Notes: generated by a model not told the origin, from the sequence alone. 37,897 nucleotides of DNA from Spirochaetales bacterium (GCA_016935735.1 JAFGQK010000201.1:1-37897); one strand, 5' to 3'. Shown: positions 7,602 to 17,326, counted from the stretch's first letter. Program-made: numbers and translations.

Positions 7602-10103
7602 ATGGATCTGCTTTCATTAAAAATTGGCTTTTTCTATATTATCTATCCCCTTCTTCACAGGCGTCCTGTGCCGGGGTCCTGGGAAAAAACGAGGAGTTGT
7701 ACCTCATATAAAATCACAGAGGCAGGGGATACGGTGATATTTGATCTTGATAAGGGAAAACTGTCAGTTACTGCTGTCACTCCATCAATCTTCAAGGTGT
7801 TGTTTCTCCGGGATACGGATCCGGATTATGTGACCTTCAGTGTGGTCTGCAAAGAAACTATTCCGGTAACAATAGAGCAAAAGAACAGGTTTGTTCATAT
7901 AAAACCTGCATCTGATGCAGGTATTTCCCGGCCTGGTATGGAGGTTCTTTTTGATCTGAATACAACAGGTATCTCTTTTTCTTTTCATAACAGGATGCTT
8001 CACTCGGAAACACAATCCGCCTGCTTTAAAAAGAAATGGGTCTCGTCCACAAAACTCGCCACGGAAAAAGAGAACTACCCTGGATTCGGGCAAAAAACCG
8101 GCCCCCTTTTTAAAAATATAAGAAAAATGAAGATGTGGAATAAGGATGATCCGAGGATTTCACAGAATTCGGATCCCCTCTATCAATCATGTCCTTTTAT
8201 GATTGGCTTAAGGAACGATGGATTTGCCCACGGGATTTTTTTCGACAATTCCGGTTACAGTTGTTTCCGGCTGGGCAGAACAAAAGCTTCTACAAAAGCA
8301 TTTTATGCAGCAAAAGAAGGTCCTCTTTGTTATTATGTCATCGGGGGACCAACCTTAAAGGACGTTGTCCGGAACTTTACACATCTTACGGGCAGATATT
8401 CACTTCCACCCCGGTGGGTGCTGGGGCATCATCATTCACGGTGGATAGATAATGAATCGGAAGAAAAAATAATGAAGCTCGCTTCCGGGTTCAGGAAACA
8501 TAAGGTTCCCTGTGATGTCCTTCATATAGATATCGGGCATATGAGGGGATTCCGGTGCTTTACCTGGGATCCTGAAACCTTTCCCCGGCCGGAGGAAATG
8601 GTCCAGGCCCTTCATACGGAAAAATTCAAGGTGGTTGTTATCGCGGATCCGGGAATTAAAAAAGATTTAGAATACCCGGTATATAAAAAGGGAATGGATG
8701 AAGGGTACTTCTGCACAGACGGGAAAGGAGACATTTATCATGGCGATGTATGGCCCGGAAAGTGCGGATTTGTCGATTTCTCCAACCCCGGTGCACGCAG
8801 GTGGTGGGGGAGTCTTTTTGAATTTTATACAAAAACAGGGATAGACGGATTCTGGAATGATATGAATGAGCCTTCTCTTTTTTTTAACCATGAAAGAACA
8901 CTCCCGGATGCCATTGTCCATAAAGGGGGTGATGATATCCCCCCGATTACTCACAGCAGGCTGCATAACAGCTATGGACTTCTTATGGCAAAGGCTACTG
9001 CTGCCGGTATTGACGGGCTAAAACCTGGAATGCGGAGGTTTGTATTCTGCCGTTCATCTTTTGCCGGGATTCAGCACTATGCATCCACCTGGACAGGGGA
9101 TAATACGAGCAACTGGATTCATTTACGGCTTTCAATTCCCATGCTCCTGAATATGGGGCTTTCCGGCCAGACAATGACAGGGCCGGATATCGGGGGATTC
9201 TGGAAAGATACCACACCCGAACTCATGATCCGCTGGATGCAGATTGGGGCTTTTTATCCTTTTTGCAGGAATCATACTTCCAATAACACCATTCCCCAGG
9301 AGGTATGGGAACTGGGGAAAAATGTCCTGGATATAACAAAGCAATACCTTGCTATCAGGTATATGCTTCTCCCCTATCTCTATACATATTTAAGGGAATC
9401 GTGTGAAACCGGCATCCCCCTTATGAGACCTCTTTTCCTTGAGTATCCCTCGGACCCCTGTTGTCTGGACCCGGATATCTGTGAAACCGAATTTCTTGCC
9501 GGTCCCTTCTTTCTTATCGCTCCTGTTCTTACTCCCGGGGCAAAAAGCAGGAAAGTATACCTTCCCAGGGGAGATAGATGGGTTGATTTCCGGACGCATC
9601 AGTATTATGAGGGCGGCAAGACTTATGATTATAAAACACCCCTTGAAATAATGCCTTTTTTTGTGAAAGCCGGTGCAGTGGTTCCCATGGCGCCTCCCGG
9701 ACTTGTTACCGATGAAATGGTGAATAAGGAAGTTATTTTCTCCGTATATGAGGCAACGAAAATATCAGGAATCCTTTACATCGATGACGGACAAAGCCTC
9801 AAGTACAAAGAGGGTGAATACTCCCTTCTTTTGTGTGAAGGGACTTCCACACCGGGAAGAATCAAGCTGCAATGCAAACGGATACAGGGAAATCTTCATC
9901 CTGTACTGTCCGGGCATCCGTTTATCACCTTATTGATTCATTTTAGCCGGCATGTGGAAAAAATGAAGAGCGTTACCCTGGATGAAATGCCTTTGAATGA
10001 AATTGGGGATAAAGAAACCGGATTCCGGTTGTCTGATAACAGTTTAAAGATAGTAGTAAAAGAAACCGCTTTTCCCTTTATTCTGGATATAGAATATTTC
10101 TGA
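7602..10103 (+). CDS. Glycoside hydrolase family 31 (alpha-glucosidase-like)
   Basis: Retaining alpha-glycosidase of 833 residues with the usual GH31 order: N-terminal beta-sandwich, (beta/alpha)8 barrel, C-terminal beta domains. The nucleophile sits in WNDMNEP (D420) and the acid/base in TWTGDN (D500), numbering from ATG 7602. HHSRW (near residue 280) and HIDIGHM also match substrate-site blocks. An earlier in-frame GTG at 7596 overlaps the Shine-Dalgarno AGGAGGTGA, so ATG 7602 is the start. No signal peptide is evident, consistent with cytoplasmic hydrolysis of sugar brought in by the preceding symporter. Substrate could be maltose/isomaltose-type, sulfoquinovoside or xyloside; the SxxDxxGW-type or other specificity loops were not resolvable by eye. 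Confidence 0.93.
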   Translation: MDLLSLKIGFFYIIYPLLHRRPVPGSWEKTRSCTSYKITEAGDTVIFDLDKGKLSVTAVTPSIFKVLFLRDTDPDYVTFSVVCKETIPVTIEQKNRFVHIKPASDAGISRPGMEVLFDLNTTGISFSFHNRMLHSETQSACFKKKWVSSTKLATEKENYPGFGQKTGPLFKNIRKMKMWNKDDPRISQNSDPLYQSCPFMIGLRNDGFAHGIFFDNSGYSCFRLGRTKASTKAFYAAKEGPLCYYVIGGPTLKDVVRNFTHLTGRYSLPPRWVLGHHHSRWIDNESEEKIMKLASGFRKHKVPCDVLHIDIGHMRGFRCFTWDPETFPRPEEMVQALHTEKFKVVVIADPGIKKDLEYPVYKKGMDEGYFCTDGKGDIYHGDVWPGKCGFVDFSNPGARRWWGSLFEFYTKTGIDGFWNDMNEPSLFFNHERTLPDAIVHKGGDDIPPITHSRLHNSYGLLMAKATAAGIDGLKPGMRRFVFCRSSFAGIQHYASTWTGDNTSNWIHLRLSIPMLLNMGLSGQTMTGPDIGGFWKDTTPELMIRWMQIGAFYPFCRNHTSNNTIPQEVWELGKNVLDITKQYLAIRYMLLPYLYTYLRESCETGIPLMRPLFLEYPSDPCCLDPDICETEFLAGPFFLIAPVLTPGAKSRKVYLPRGDRWVDFRTHQYYEGGKTYDYKTPLEIMPFFVKAGAVVPMAPPGLVTDEMVNKEVIFSVYEATKISGILYIDDGQSLKYKEGEYSLLLCEGTSTPGRIKLQCKRIQGNLHPVLSGHPFITLLIHFSRHVEKMKSVTLDEMPLNEIGDKETGFRLSDNSLKIVVKETAFPFILDIEYF

Positions 10104-10112
10104 AAAAGCTTT

Positions 10113-11432
10113 TTATTCCTCCGGTGCTTCCTCTGGTACACCGATGATCTCATCGAGTTCGCATACCTGCCTTAGTTTCTGGATACCCTGTAAGGAATGA
10201 GCCTCATTATTGTCTATAGAGAGGACCTGGCTGTACAATTCATATGCCTTCCTGAAATCCCCGGAAAGCCGGTACTCATCACCAAGTTGATTCAGTGTTG
10301 CGATAAGGAGATTCGGGTCCACTTCTGTAAGTGCTTTTTCAGTCGCAGTCTTTTCTTCCCGGGAAAACCTGTCTTCTTTGTGGGTAAGAATATACCATTT
10401 TGTAAGCATTCTCTCCAGGTCCTTTTTTTTATCTTTGCTGTGACTCTTTGAATGTATTAAAACGATGTATTTACCCTTTAATGCATACTTGTCATGAGGA
10501 TTTGTCTTCAAGATCATTTCGTAACAGACAAGGGCATTATGCCAGTTGCCTTCACGCCTGTAGAGATCCCCCACCCTGTTCAGGATATAGGTATTTTCCG
10601 GCTCTATTTTTAAGAACCTTACCCATGTTTCAATCGCCTGCCAGCTCCATTCCTTTCCACGGTAGGTGTCTGCAAGACCCCTTAAGGCAAAGGTATTGTT
10701 CGGGTCAGGAAAAAGGGCTCTCTGGTAATATTCAATTGCCCTGTTCCACCACTGTTTTCTCTTATATGCATCGCCAAGCCTGGTAAGAATATAGACATTC
10801 GCTTTATTGGCGCCATGCTCCAGGGCTTTTGAATACTTTTCTATTGCCATATCAAGATCGGAAAGTGCAGCAAAACAATCCCCATACCCCCCCAGGGTAT
10901 AGGGGTTCCGCGGATCTATATCATGAGCCCGTTCATAATATTCAATAGCCTTGAACCATTCCTCCCTGTACCGGAACTGGTCTGCGATCTTATTAAGAAT
11001 ATAGACATTCTGCGGGACACTCTGGAGGGATTTGTCCCAGTATTTTATTGCCATATCGATATCTTCCATACCCAGGTAGGCATCACCCAATCCGTCCAGG
11101 GCATAATGATCATTCGGATTGGATTTTAAAGCTTCATTATAGTATGCTTCTGCTTCCTTATATTTTTTTAATTTCAGATAACATTTCCCAATACGTTTTA
11201 AAGAAAATTCATCCCCCGGTTCGATTTCAAGAACTTTCTCATAATAACTGATACCTGTAGAGTATTTATTCATTGACATATATCCCTCTGCAGTCGCTCT
11301 TAAAAGCTGGACATTTTGAGGATATTTTTTCATTGATTCCTGGATTCCATTAAAAGCCTGTTCTTTTTTCCCGTCCCTTAAAAGCGCTTCAAATGTGTGT
11401 ATAATGTCATCAATCTGTTCTTGTTCATCCAT
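10113..11432 (-). CDS. Tetratricopeptide-repeat protein
   Basis: Cytoplasmic, soluble, 439 residues, made almost entirely of about ten TPR units of 34-36 residues (repeated pattern A.xxY.kaLe.dPxn.yaL..lGd.y). Several units carry a WxxAIEYY or WNRAI signature, so they are recent duplicates of one another. No enzymatic domain is seen, so it is presumably a protein-protein scaffold. It starts at an ATG preceded by GGAGGAAAA in the leftward direction. The end lies 9 bp from the convergent GH31 gene with no terminator between them. Upstream it faces the DUF212 gene across an AT-rich control region. Confidence 0.85.
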   Translation of the reverse strand: MDEQEQIDDIIHTFEALLRDGKKEQAFNGIQESMKKYPQNVQLLRATAEGYMSMNKYSTGISYYEKVLEIEPGDEFSLKRIGKCYLKLKKYKEAEAYYNEALKSNPNDHYALDGLGDAYLGMEDIDMAIKYWDKSLQSVPQNVYILNKIADQFRYREEWFKAIEYYERAHDIDPRNPYTLGGYGDCFAALSDLDMAIEKYSKALEHGANKANVYILTRLGDAYKRKQWWNRAIEYYQRALFPDPNNTFALRGLADTYRGKEWSWQAIETWVRFLKIEPENTYILNRVGDLYRREGNWHNALVCYEMILKTNPHDKYALKGKYIVLIHSKSHSKDKKKDLERMLTKWYILTHKEDRFSREEKTATEKALTEVDPNLLIATLNQLGDEYRLSGDFRKAYELYSQVLSIDNNEAHSLQGIQKLRQVCELDEIIGVPEEAPEE

Positions 11433-11728
11433 ATCTTTACTTTTTCCTCCATCGTAGAATTTTAATCTGATGTTTCAGAGTAATTCGCTTTTAATTATGT
11501 ATATAAAATTACCCTTTATATTATACTATAATATAATCTTTTTTTATGCAATTACTTGAATTTTTTTGCGTAAATTACGTAAAAAAATTATTTATTGCTT
11601 CATACTGGCTGCCAGGATAATAAAGAAGTATACTTCTCCCTGGATTACATTACCAGCATTTTATAATTCATGTAATAATTTTAAAAAAAAACTGGAAAAT
11701 AATCAAATTTTTTTGTATTGTTGATGCT
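11433..11728. promoter_or_regulatory. Divergent AT-rich control region between TPR and DUF212 genes
   Basis: It contains an imperfect palindrome centred on CGTAAATTACG with flanking T7/A7 (11561-11587), a perfect 14-bp palindrome AGAAGTATACTTCT (11624-11637), and ATTACAT/ATGTAAT arms (11644-11650, 11670-11676) around a TATAAT at 11662-11667 that could serve the DUF212 gene. For the leftward TPR gene a possible promoter is TTGCAT (11551-11546), 17 nt, TAGTAT (11528-11523). None of these is more than suggestive in such AT-rich sequence. Confidence 0.35.
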
Positions 11729-12175
11729 ATGAAACAGATCATTCCGTTAAGTATTTCTTTAATTTCAGCTCTTATCGTAGAGGTATTAAGTCAGATAAGC
11801 AAATTTATTTCCTATTCTATAAAAGATAAAGCGATTAATATAAAATATCTCTTTACCACTGGCGGGATGCCGAGTTCACACTCTGCCTTTGTAACAGCTT
11901 TAAGCGTTTCAATCGGTCTCTGGAACGGATTTCAATCTGATCTTTTTGCCATATCATTTGTTTTTTCCGCAGTTATTGTACATGATGCATTCAGATTAAG
12001 GGGATCCGTGCAGGCGCATGCCCGTATTTTAAATAAATTCATGTCCCTGCTCCCGGAAAAAGAACGGGTACAGGTAGAAGAGATGATCGGCCATTCACTC
12101 CCCGAAATTATTGCAGGTGTTATTTTCGGGGGAATTATAGCGGGGGCAGTGTATGTTCTTATCAAACTATTTTAG
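11729..12175 (+). CDS. DUF212 / divergent PAP2 family membrane protein (YuiD-like)
   Basis: Integral membrane protein of 148 residues. GGMPSSHSA (about 45-53) is the conserved block of DUF212 proteins, a family related to PAP2 phosphatases, in which the SSHS histidine corresponds to a PAP2 catalytic position; VHDAFRLR (about 88-95) is the second conserved block. Hydrophobic segments lie near 5-25, 50-70, 75-95 and 125-147. Acid-phosphatase activity on lipid phosphates is family inference. No Shine-Dalgarno sequence is visible before the ATG. The gene converges on the OMPLA-like gene, 17 bp away. Confidence 0.82.
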   Translation: MKQIIPLSISLISALIVEVLSQISKFISYSIKDKAINIKYLFTTGGMPSSHSAFVTALSVSIGLWNGFQSDLFAISFVFSAVIVHDAFRLRGSVQAHARILNKFMSLLPEKERVQVEEMIGHSLPEIIAGVIFGGIIAGAVYVLIKLF

Positions 12176-12192
12176 TTCCGGAGAAATTCCTT

Positions 12193-13053
12193 TTACTCTA
12201 TAATAACCCCAACCCGGAAGCTGAATGGGACAACGACATCTTCCCCATCCCCGTTTTTATAACTATTTTCCGCGGATTTATTATAATTGAGTATTGATTC
12301 ACAATACCCCTGGTAATACTGGGCATAAATACGAAAACAGGACAGCAGTTTATAGGATTTAAATCCGATCTCCAGGAATCCCCCTTCGGTAAAATCCAAC
12401 CCATTCACCCCGCCCCCGGCAGCAAACTCACCATAGAGTTCAAGGGTATCATTCAAGCTTTTGTTATAAAAAACAAGAAAGGGTCGGCAAACGAATGAAC
12501 CGATATAATCCTGGATATCCGGGTTATCATGTTTTTCATCATTATATACAATAAAAAAGCAATAAAAATATTTAAAATTAAGGCACAATCGCAGCCAGCT
12601 CCCGATCCCTGCCTGAAACTGCAAATATATCCTGTCTATGCCCCGGGATAAATTTTCCCCGCCAGTATCTTCTACTCCGGGCATTCCATTGGAGGTATGT
12701 TCCCAGAGTCCGGCCTGGAAATAATCAATAAAGGGAATTTCATAATCATTTGCAAAATTATTCCCTGATTCAAACCTCCAGAAAAGATCAAAATTAAAAT
12801 CAATTTCCGTAAACGGTCCGGAGAATTCATATAAATCCCAGAACATGAGCTGGGAGTACCCAAAGAAAAATCCGATCTTATGCGGGTAGAAAAAATCAAA
12901 CTTAAAACTCACCCTGACTTTTGCCTGATCCTCACCAATACCGGTAATAAAATAAATAGGTTTATAACCTGAAAGTGCAGCCATCCACGGGCTTTCACCA
13001 AATACAAGAATACAAAGGCAAAATAACAAAATGATAAGAGCTATTCTTTTCAT
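12193..13053 (-). CDS. Outer-membrane phospholipase A1-like protein
   Basis: Signal peptide (MKRIALIILLFCLCILVFG) followed by amphipathic beta-strands, 286 residues. EHTSNG at 118-123 and SRGIDRIYLQ at about 136-145 match the OMPLA blocks HxSNG and SRSWNRxY. OMPLA uses a His-Ser-Asn triad; here the residues correspond to H119, S121 and D140, so Asn is replaced by Asp. It is predicted to be an outer-membrane beta-barrel that hydrolyses phospholipids at the cell surface. The start is set by AAGGAGAGGGTGAT directly before the ATG at 13053, not by a more distal in-frame ATG (13095). It follows argS by 97 bp in the leftward direction and is probably the last gene of that group. Confidence 0.7.
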   Translation of the reverse strand: MKRIALIILLFCLCILVFGESPWMAALSGYKPIYFITGIGEDQAKVRVSFKFDFFYPHKIGFFFGYSQLMFWDLYEFSGPFTEIDFNFDLFWRFESGNNFANDYEIPFIDYFQAGLWEHTSNGMPGVEDTGGENLSRGIDRIYLQFQAGIGSWLRLCLNFKYFYCFFIVYNDEKHDNPDIQDYIGSFVCRPFLVFYNKSLNDTLELYGEFAAGGGVNGLDFTEGGFLEIGFKSYKLLSCFRIYAQYYQGYCESILNYNKSAENSYKNGDGEDVVVPFSFRVGVIIE

Positions 13054-13150
13054 ATCACCCTCTCCTTGAATTGATAGCTGATATATATCCTTCACTCATC
13101 CCTTCAGCTATAATTATAGACATCCTGATGATGAATTCAAATTTATCATC

Positions 13151-14905
13151 CTACATCTTTTCAAGAAAAGGAATGTTTAACAGGTCAAATCCCCTTTTTA
13201 ATACAATTCTTATCGCTTTTAAAAGTTCGATCCTGGTGACGACCAGGTGAGAATCATCATTATGAAGAACCGGGTTATCGTGATAATACCGGGAAAAATG
13301 TTTGGTGAGCTCATAAAGATACATTGTGATATATGATGGGTTCAGTTCCTTGCCGGCCAGGATAAGTTGCTCTGGAAAAGAAAGAAGAAGTTTTACGATT
13401 TCCCATTCCTCATCCACTGTTAGAAGCTTATAGACAACTTCCGCATTCTTAAAAGCATCTCTGCGTTCATCATACTTCCTTAATATGCTTGATATGCGTG
13501 CCCCGGTATATTGCAGGTATGGTCCGGTGTTCCCGGTAAAAGAGATTGATTCTTCCGGGATAAACACCATATCCTTTCCCGGTGTTGTGGCAAGAAGAAA
13601 ATAGTTTAACGCTCCAAGGGCTATACGTTCAGATGTTTCACGGATATTGTCAATCTTCGTATCACGTTCCCTTTGCTTGATTTCTTTTTCTGCAAGCAGG
13701 GTGAGTTCTTCAAAGAGGTTATCCGCATCCACAACAGTGCCCTCCCTGGATTTCATTTTCCCGTGAAGAAGGTTCACCATCCCATATGAAAGATGGTAAA
13801 GATGTTCTGCCCATGATTTCTTAAGCAGTTTGAGGATATGGAAAAGGACCTGGAAATGGTAATTCTGTTCTGATGCAACCACATAGATCATCCTGTCAAA
13901 AGGCCAGTCATTATGCCGTTGTATTGCAGTGCCGATATCCTGGGTAATATAGAGGGATGTCCCATCATCTCGTAACAATACTTTGTGATCCAATCCCTTT
14001 GCTGTAAGGTCCGCCCAGATAGAACCATCTTCTTTTTTATAGAATATCTTTTCCTTAAGCCCCCTTAAAACTTCCTCCCTTCCGCTCATATAAGTCTTGC
14101 TTTCATAGTAACAGGAATCAAATGAAATGCCGGTTCTTTTGTATGTCTCATTAATCCCGTCGATCGCCCATCTGTTCATTCTTTTCCATAATTCCAGTAC
14201 TTCTTTATCCCCGTTTTCCCAGGCCTTGAGCATGGTTCTTGCCTGTTCCTCTGCTTTCGGATCATCCTTTGCCCAGCTTGAAAAAGCCACATAATAATTA
14301 CCTACAAAGTGGTCGGGTTTCATATTCATCTCTCCCGGGGTTTTCCCCAGGCCGAATTTTCGATAGGCAAGCATGGATTTACATATATGGATTCCCCTGT
14401 CATTAATCAGATTTACCTTTTTCACCCCTGCACCATTTGCTTTCAGGATATTGGAAATGCTTTGCCCGATAGCATCATTTCTTAAGTGACCAAGATGAAG
14501 CGGTTTATTTGTATTGGGACAGGAAAACTCTACCATAATTTTATGGCCTTCAAGCTCGGTAACTTCACCATATCCGGTTTGTTTCTTGATTATTTCTTCG
14601 ATGACTTCCCTGCATACCGATTCCCTGTTCAGCTTTACATTAACATATGGGCCTGAAGCTTCCGCATTTCCGTCCGGTGTCTGTGCAAGAACACCCGCCA
14701 CTTTTTCTGCAATCTGTTTTGGAGCCTGTTTAAAAGGCTTTGCAAATAAAAACATGGGAAAAGCAATATCTCCCAGTTCGGGACGGGGAGGAATTTCCGC
14801 AATAATAAACTCCGGCGTGATACTCAAGGGCTCCCCGGAATGGGGAATTATTTTTTGAAGTGTTTCATAAATAAGTGTCTGCCACTTCTGAATATATTTT
14901 TTCAT
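13151..14905 (-). CDS. argS: Arginyl-tRNA synthetase
   Basis: Class I aminoacyl-tRNA synthetase of 584 residues that charges tRNA-Arg. The HIGH signature is HLGH (137-140) after NTNKPLHLGHLRND, and the KMSK-equivalent is KMKSREG (383-389), the form common in bacterial ArgRS. The N-terminal Add1-like domain (1-110) and C-terminal DALR anticodon-binding domain (about 460-584) are both present, so the gene is full length. Start is ATG 14905, with AAGGGAT about 5 nt upstream. It lies 18 bp after pgeF in the leftward group. Confidence 0.97.
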   Translation of the reverse strand: MKKYIQKWQTLIYETLQKIIPHSGEPLSITPEFIIAEIPPRPELGDIAFPMFLFAKPFKQAPKQIAEKVAGVLAQTPDGNAEASGPYVNVKLNRESVCREVIEEIIKKQTGYGEVTELEGHKIMVEFSCPNTNKPLHLGHLRNDAIGQSISNILKANGAGVKKVNLINDRGIHICKSMLAYRKFGLGKTPGEMNMKPDHFVGNYYVAFSSWAKDDPKAEEQARTMLKAWENGDKEVLELWKRMNRWAIDGINETYKRTGISFDSCYYESKTYMSGREEVLRGLKEKIFYKKEDGSIWADLTAKGLDHKVLLRDDGTSLYITQDIGTAIQRHNDWPFDRMIYVVASEQNYHFQVLFHILKLLKKSWAEHLYHLSYGMVNLLHGKMKSREGTVVDADNLFEELTLLAEKEIKQRERDTKIDNIRETSERIALGALNYFLLATTPGKDMVFIPEESISFTGNTGPYLQYTGARISSILRKYDERRDAFKNAEVVYKLLTVDEEWEIVKLLLSFPEQLILAGKELNPSYITMYLYELTKHFSRYYHDNPVLHNDDSHLVVTRIELLKAIRIVLKRGFDLLNIPFLEKM

Positions 14906-14923
14906 CGCAATCCCTTTCTCTTT

Positions 14924-15685
14924 TTAAGGAAAATATCCCGTGATTGCCATCATAACACCAAATCGCTCTTTACCATCTCTTCTAAATGAATGAAATGCAT
15001 GATCACAGGAAGTACAATTTTTAATAATATCGATATCAGTAATTCCTTTTTCCTTTAAAAGGATAAGATTCGCTTTTTTTAAATCGATAAAATAATTCCC
15101 CTTCACTTTTCCGCAACTCTCCGGTCCGAACCTGGATAAAAAACGCCTGTACCGTTTTTCCTCTACCTGATAACAACAGGGGCCAATCCCCGGGCCGATT
15201 ACTACTCTTATGTGTTCCCGCTTTGATCCGTATTCCTTTTCCATACATTTCACTGCTTCCAGGGTAATTCCGGTCCCCTTCCAGCCGGAATGGACAAGAC
15301 CGTAAACACCTGTTTTTTTATCTACAATAAAAACAGGAAGGCAATCCGCAACAGTAACACTTAAAAAGATATCTTTCTCTGCAGTCACCAGACCATCCCC
15401 GGTAATGGAATGATAGAATTCCGGCTTTTTCCTTTTTTCCACTTTCACTACACGCCGTGTATGTTCCTGGTAGAGGGAATATACCTTTGAGGTATCGATG
15501 GCAAACCGGTTTAAAAACTTCTCCCTGGAAGAAAGAAGTTCCCGCTTAAAGAATGCCATATCCCCGGCAGGTTTTAATGATAAATAAGCTTTTACCGGAA
15601 ATAAAAGTGATTTTTCTTTTCCTGTAAGCGGAATTTCAAGAGAACAAGATTCCGGCTGAATGATCAAGTGATGATAATTTTCCAT
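14924..15685 (-). CDS. pgeF: Peptidoglycan editing factor PgeF (YfiH, laccase-domain)
   Basis: Laccase-domain (DUF152) protein of 253 residues. The conserved blocks are QEHTRRV (H75), TVADCLPVF (C115), HSGWKGTG (H132) and GPGIGPCCYQV (164-173), which supply the zinc/catalytic site of the family, and the C-terminal SCDHAFHSFRRDG block. YfiH/PgeF removes wrong residues from peptidoglycan precursors in E. coli; other members are purine-nucleoside phosphorylases or deaminases. A nucleoside role would fit the PurF-like gene upstream, but this is inference. Confidence 0.9.
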   Translation of the reverse strand: MENYHHLIIQPESCSLEIPLTGKEKSLLFPVKAYLSLKPAGDMAFFKRELLSSREKFLNRFAIDTSKVYSLYQEHTRRVVKVEKRKKPEFYHSITGDGLVTAEKDIFLSVTVADCLPVFIVDKKTGVYGLVHSGWKGTGITLEAVKCMEKEYGSKREHIRVVIGPGIGPCCYQVEEKRYRRFLSRFGPESCGKVKGNYFIDLKKANLILLKEKGITDIDIIKNCTSCDHAFHSFRRDGKERFGVMMAITGYFP

Positions 15686-15763
15686 TATGCTCCATCTGGA
15701 TTTATTATACTTTTATGAAAACAATCCTTCCCCCTGGTTACCTTGATTAACTTTTTATTTTAC

Positions 15764-17164
15764 CTATTCCACACCATCCCAGCAATAGGTACAAAGCTTT
15801 TCCTTTGGCAACCCGATCGCCCATATCAGGTCATCGAGTTTCTGATATTGCAAACTGGTAAGATGCAACCGCTTACAAATTCTATCGACCATGGATCTGT
15901 ATTGTTCTGTCCCTGCTTTTGAATAGATATCCAGGTTTTTATTCCCATCCCCTTCGATTTCTTGTATTGCCTGACGTGCTGCAAGATCAAGATCGGACCG
16001 GGACCGGGAGAAGTTCAGGAACTTACATCCATACACCAGGGGTGGACATGCAGGTCTCATATGCACTTCTTCTGCACCATAATCATAAAGCCTTTTGATT
16101 AAATCCTTGAGTTGTGTCCCCCGGACTATGGAATCTTCACAAAAGACAATACGTTTCCCGCAGATGATCTCACGAATAGGGATAAGCTTCATACGGGCAA
16201 TAAGGTCACGGTAATTCTGATTCTGGGGCATAAAACTTCTTGGCCAGGTTGGAGTATATTTAATAAACGGCCGCTTATAAGGGAGTTTTGCCTCATACGC
16301 ATAGCCGATTCCATGACCGGTACCGGAATCCGGTATCCCCGCGACAATATCGGCTGAAACATTATCATTCCTTGCAAGGGCCTGGCCGCACCTGTTCCGT
16401 ACATATTCCACATTGATTTGTTCATAATGAGATGAAGGGTAACCATAATATACCCAGAGAAATGAGCAAATCTGCAGCCTGTCCCCCGGTGGTATTATCT
16501 GTTCAATTCCTTCTGCTGTCATAAAAATGACCTCACCGGGCCCAAGATATTTTTCTATCTTGTAATCGAGGTTGGGGAAAGCACATGTCTCTGAACTCGC
16601 TGCATATGCAGTATCGTTTTTCCCGATAATAACAGGTGTTCTTCCCAGTTTATCCCGTGCTGCATACACCCCATCTTTTGTAAGAAGGAGCATGGAGCAG
16701 GATCCTTCTATTTTATTAAATACATTCTGTATCCCCTGCTTGAAATCCGGGGCCTCGTTGATAAGAGTTGCAACAAGCTCTGTCGGATTTATTTCACCGC
16801 CACTCATTTCCGAGAAATGGATTGTACGTTTTTGAAATGCACTCCTGGTCAATTCCTTAAGGTTTTTTATAACACCGACAGTAACAATTGCATAGGTTCC
16901 CAGGTGAGAACCGATAAGAAGGGGTTGATCCTCATAGTCACTGATAACGCCAATACCGCTTCTTCCCCGCATCTGTACAATATCTGTTTCGAATTTGGAT
17001 TTGAACTGGGCATTGGTAATGTCATGAATATGCCGTATAAAATCGTTTCCGCCAAGGGTTGCAAGTCCACCGCGCATCGTTCCAAGATGTGAATGATAAT
17101 CCGTCCCGTAAAACAGGTTATGAGTGCAATCCTGTTTTGATGTAATTCCGAAAAAACCGCCCAT
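15764..17164 (-). CDS. PurF-like amidophosphoribosyltransferase homologue lacking the N-terminal cysteine
   Basis: 466 residues in two parts: an Ntn glutamine-amidotransferase-like domain (1 to about 235) and a type I phosphoribosyltransferase domain. The PRPP loop is intact (IVFCEDSIVRGTQ, 339-351). The N-terminus reads MGGFFGITSKQDC instead of MCGI or propeptide-CG, so the catalytic Cys nucleophile that becomes residue 1 is replaced by Gly; the only nearby cysteine is C13. I recall an MGGFFG-type family in Bacteroidetes and spirochaetes. It may use ammonia instead of glutamine, or have another role. Start is ATG 17164 behind GGAGGTAA. It heads the leftward group and has its own promoter. 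Confidence 0.8.
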   Translation of the reverse strand: MGGFFGITSKQDCTHNLFYGTDYHSHLGTMRGGLATLGGNDFIRHIHDITNAQFKSKFETDIVQMRGRSGIGVISDYEDQPLLIGSHLGTYAIVTVGVIKNLKELTRSAFQKRTIHFSEMSGGEINPTELVATLINEAPDFKQGIQNVFNKIEGSCSMLLLTKDGVYAARDKLGRTPVIIGKNDTAYAASSETCAFPNLDYKIEKYLGPGEVIFMTAEGIEQIIPPGDRLQICSFLWVYYGYPSSHYEQINVEYVRNRCGQALARNDNVSADIVAGIPDSGTGHGIGYAYEAKLPYKRPFIKYTPTWPRSFMPQNQNYRDLIARMKLIPIREIICGKRIVFCEDSIVRGTQLKDLIKRLYDYGAEEVHMRPACPPLVYGCKFLNFSRSRSDLDLAARQAIQEIEGDGNKNLDIYSKAGTEQYRSMVDRICKRLHLTSLQYQKLDDLIWAIGLPKEKLCTYCWDGVE

Positions 17165-17212
17165 TCCAGATTACCTCCGGTATTTGTATTTTTACTCGAT
17201 AAGAGATTGTAC

Positions 17213-17241
17213 AATATAGCGATAAAAAAGAGATTAATCAA
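17213..17241 (-). promoter_or_regulatory. Sigma70-type promoter of the purF-like/pgeF/argS group
   Basis: Leftward TTGATT (17241-17236), 17 nt, TATATT (17218-17213), about 48 nt before the ATG. Confidence 0.55.
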
Positions 17242-17326
17242 GGGTAAGCTCCGAAGGAGTGGAGACGGATTATCCCGGGGTGGGAATTCGATATCGGGTA
17301 AGCCCTATTGACAAAGAAAAATTGGT

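Noticed and set aside
10104-10125. AAAAAGCTTTTT dyad between GH31 and the TPR gene as a bidirectional terminator
   Set aside because: A weak AT-only stem without a loop of useful size; not convincing as a terminator.
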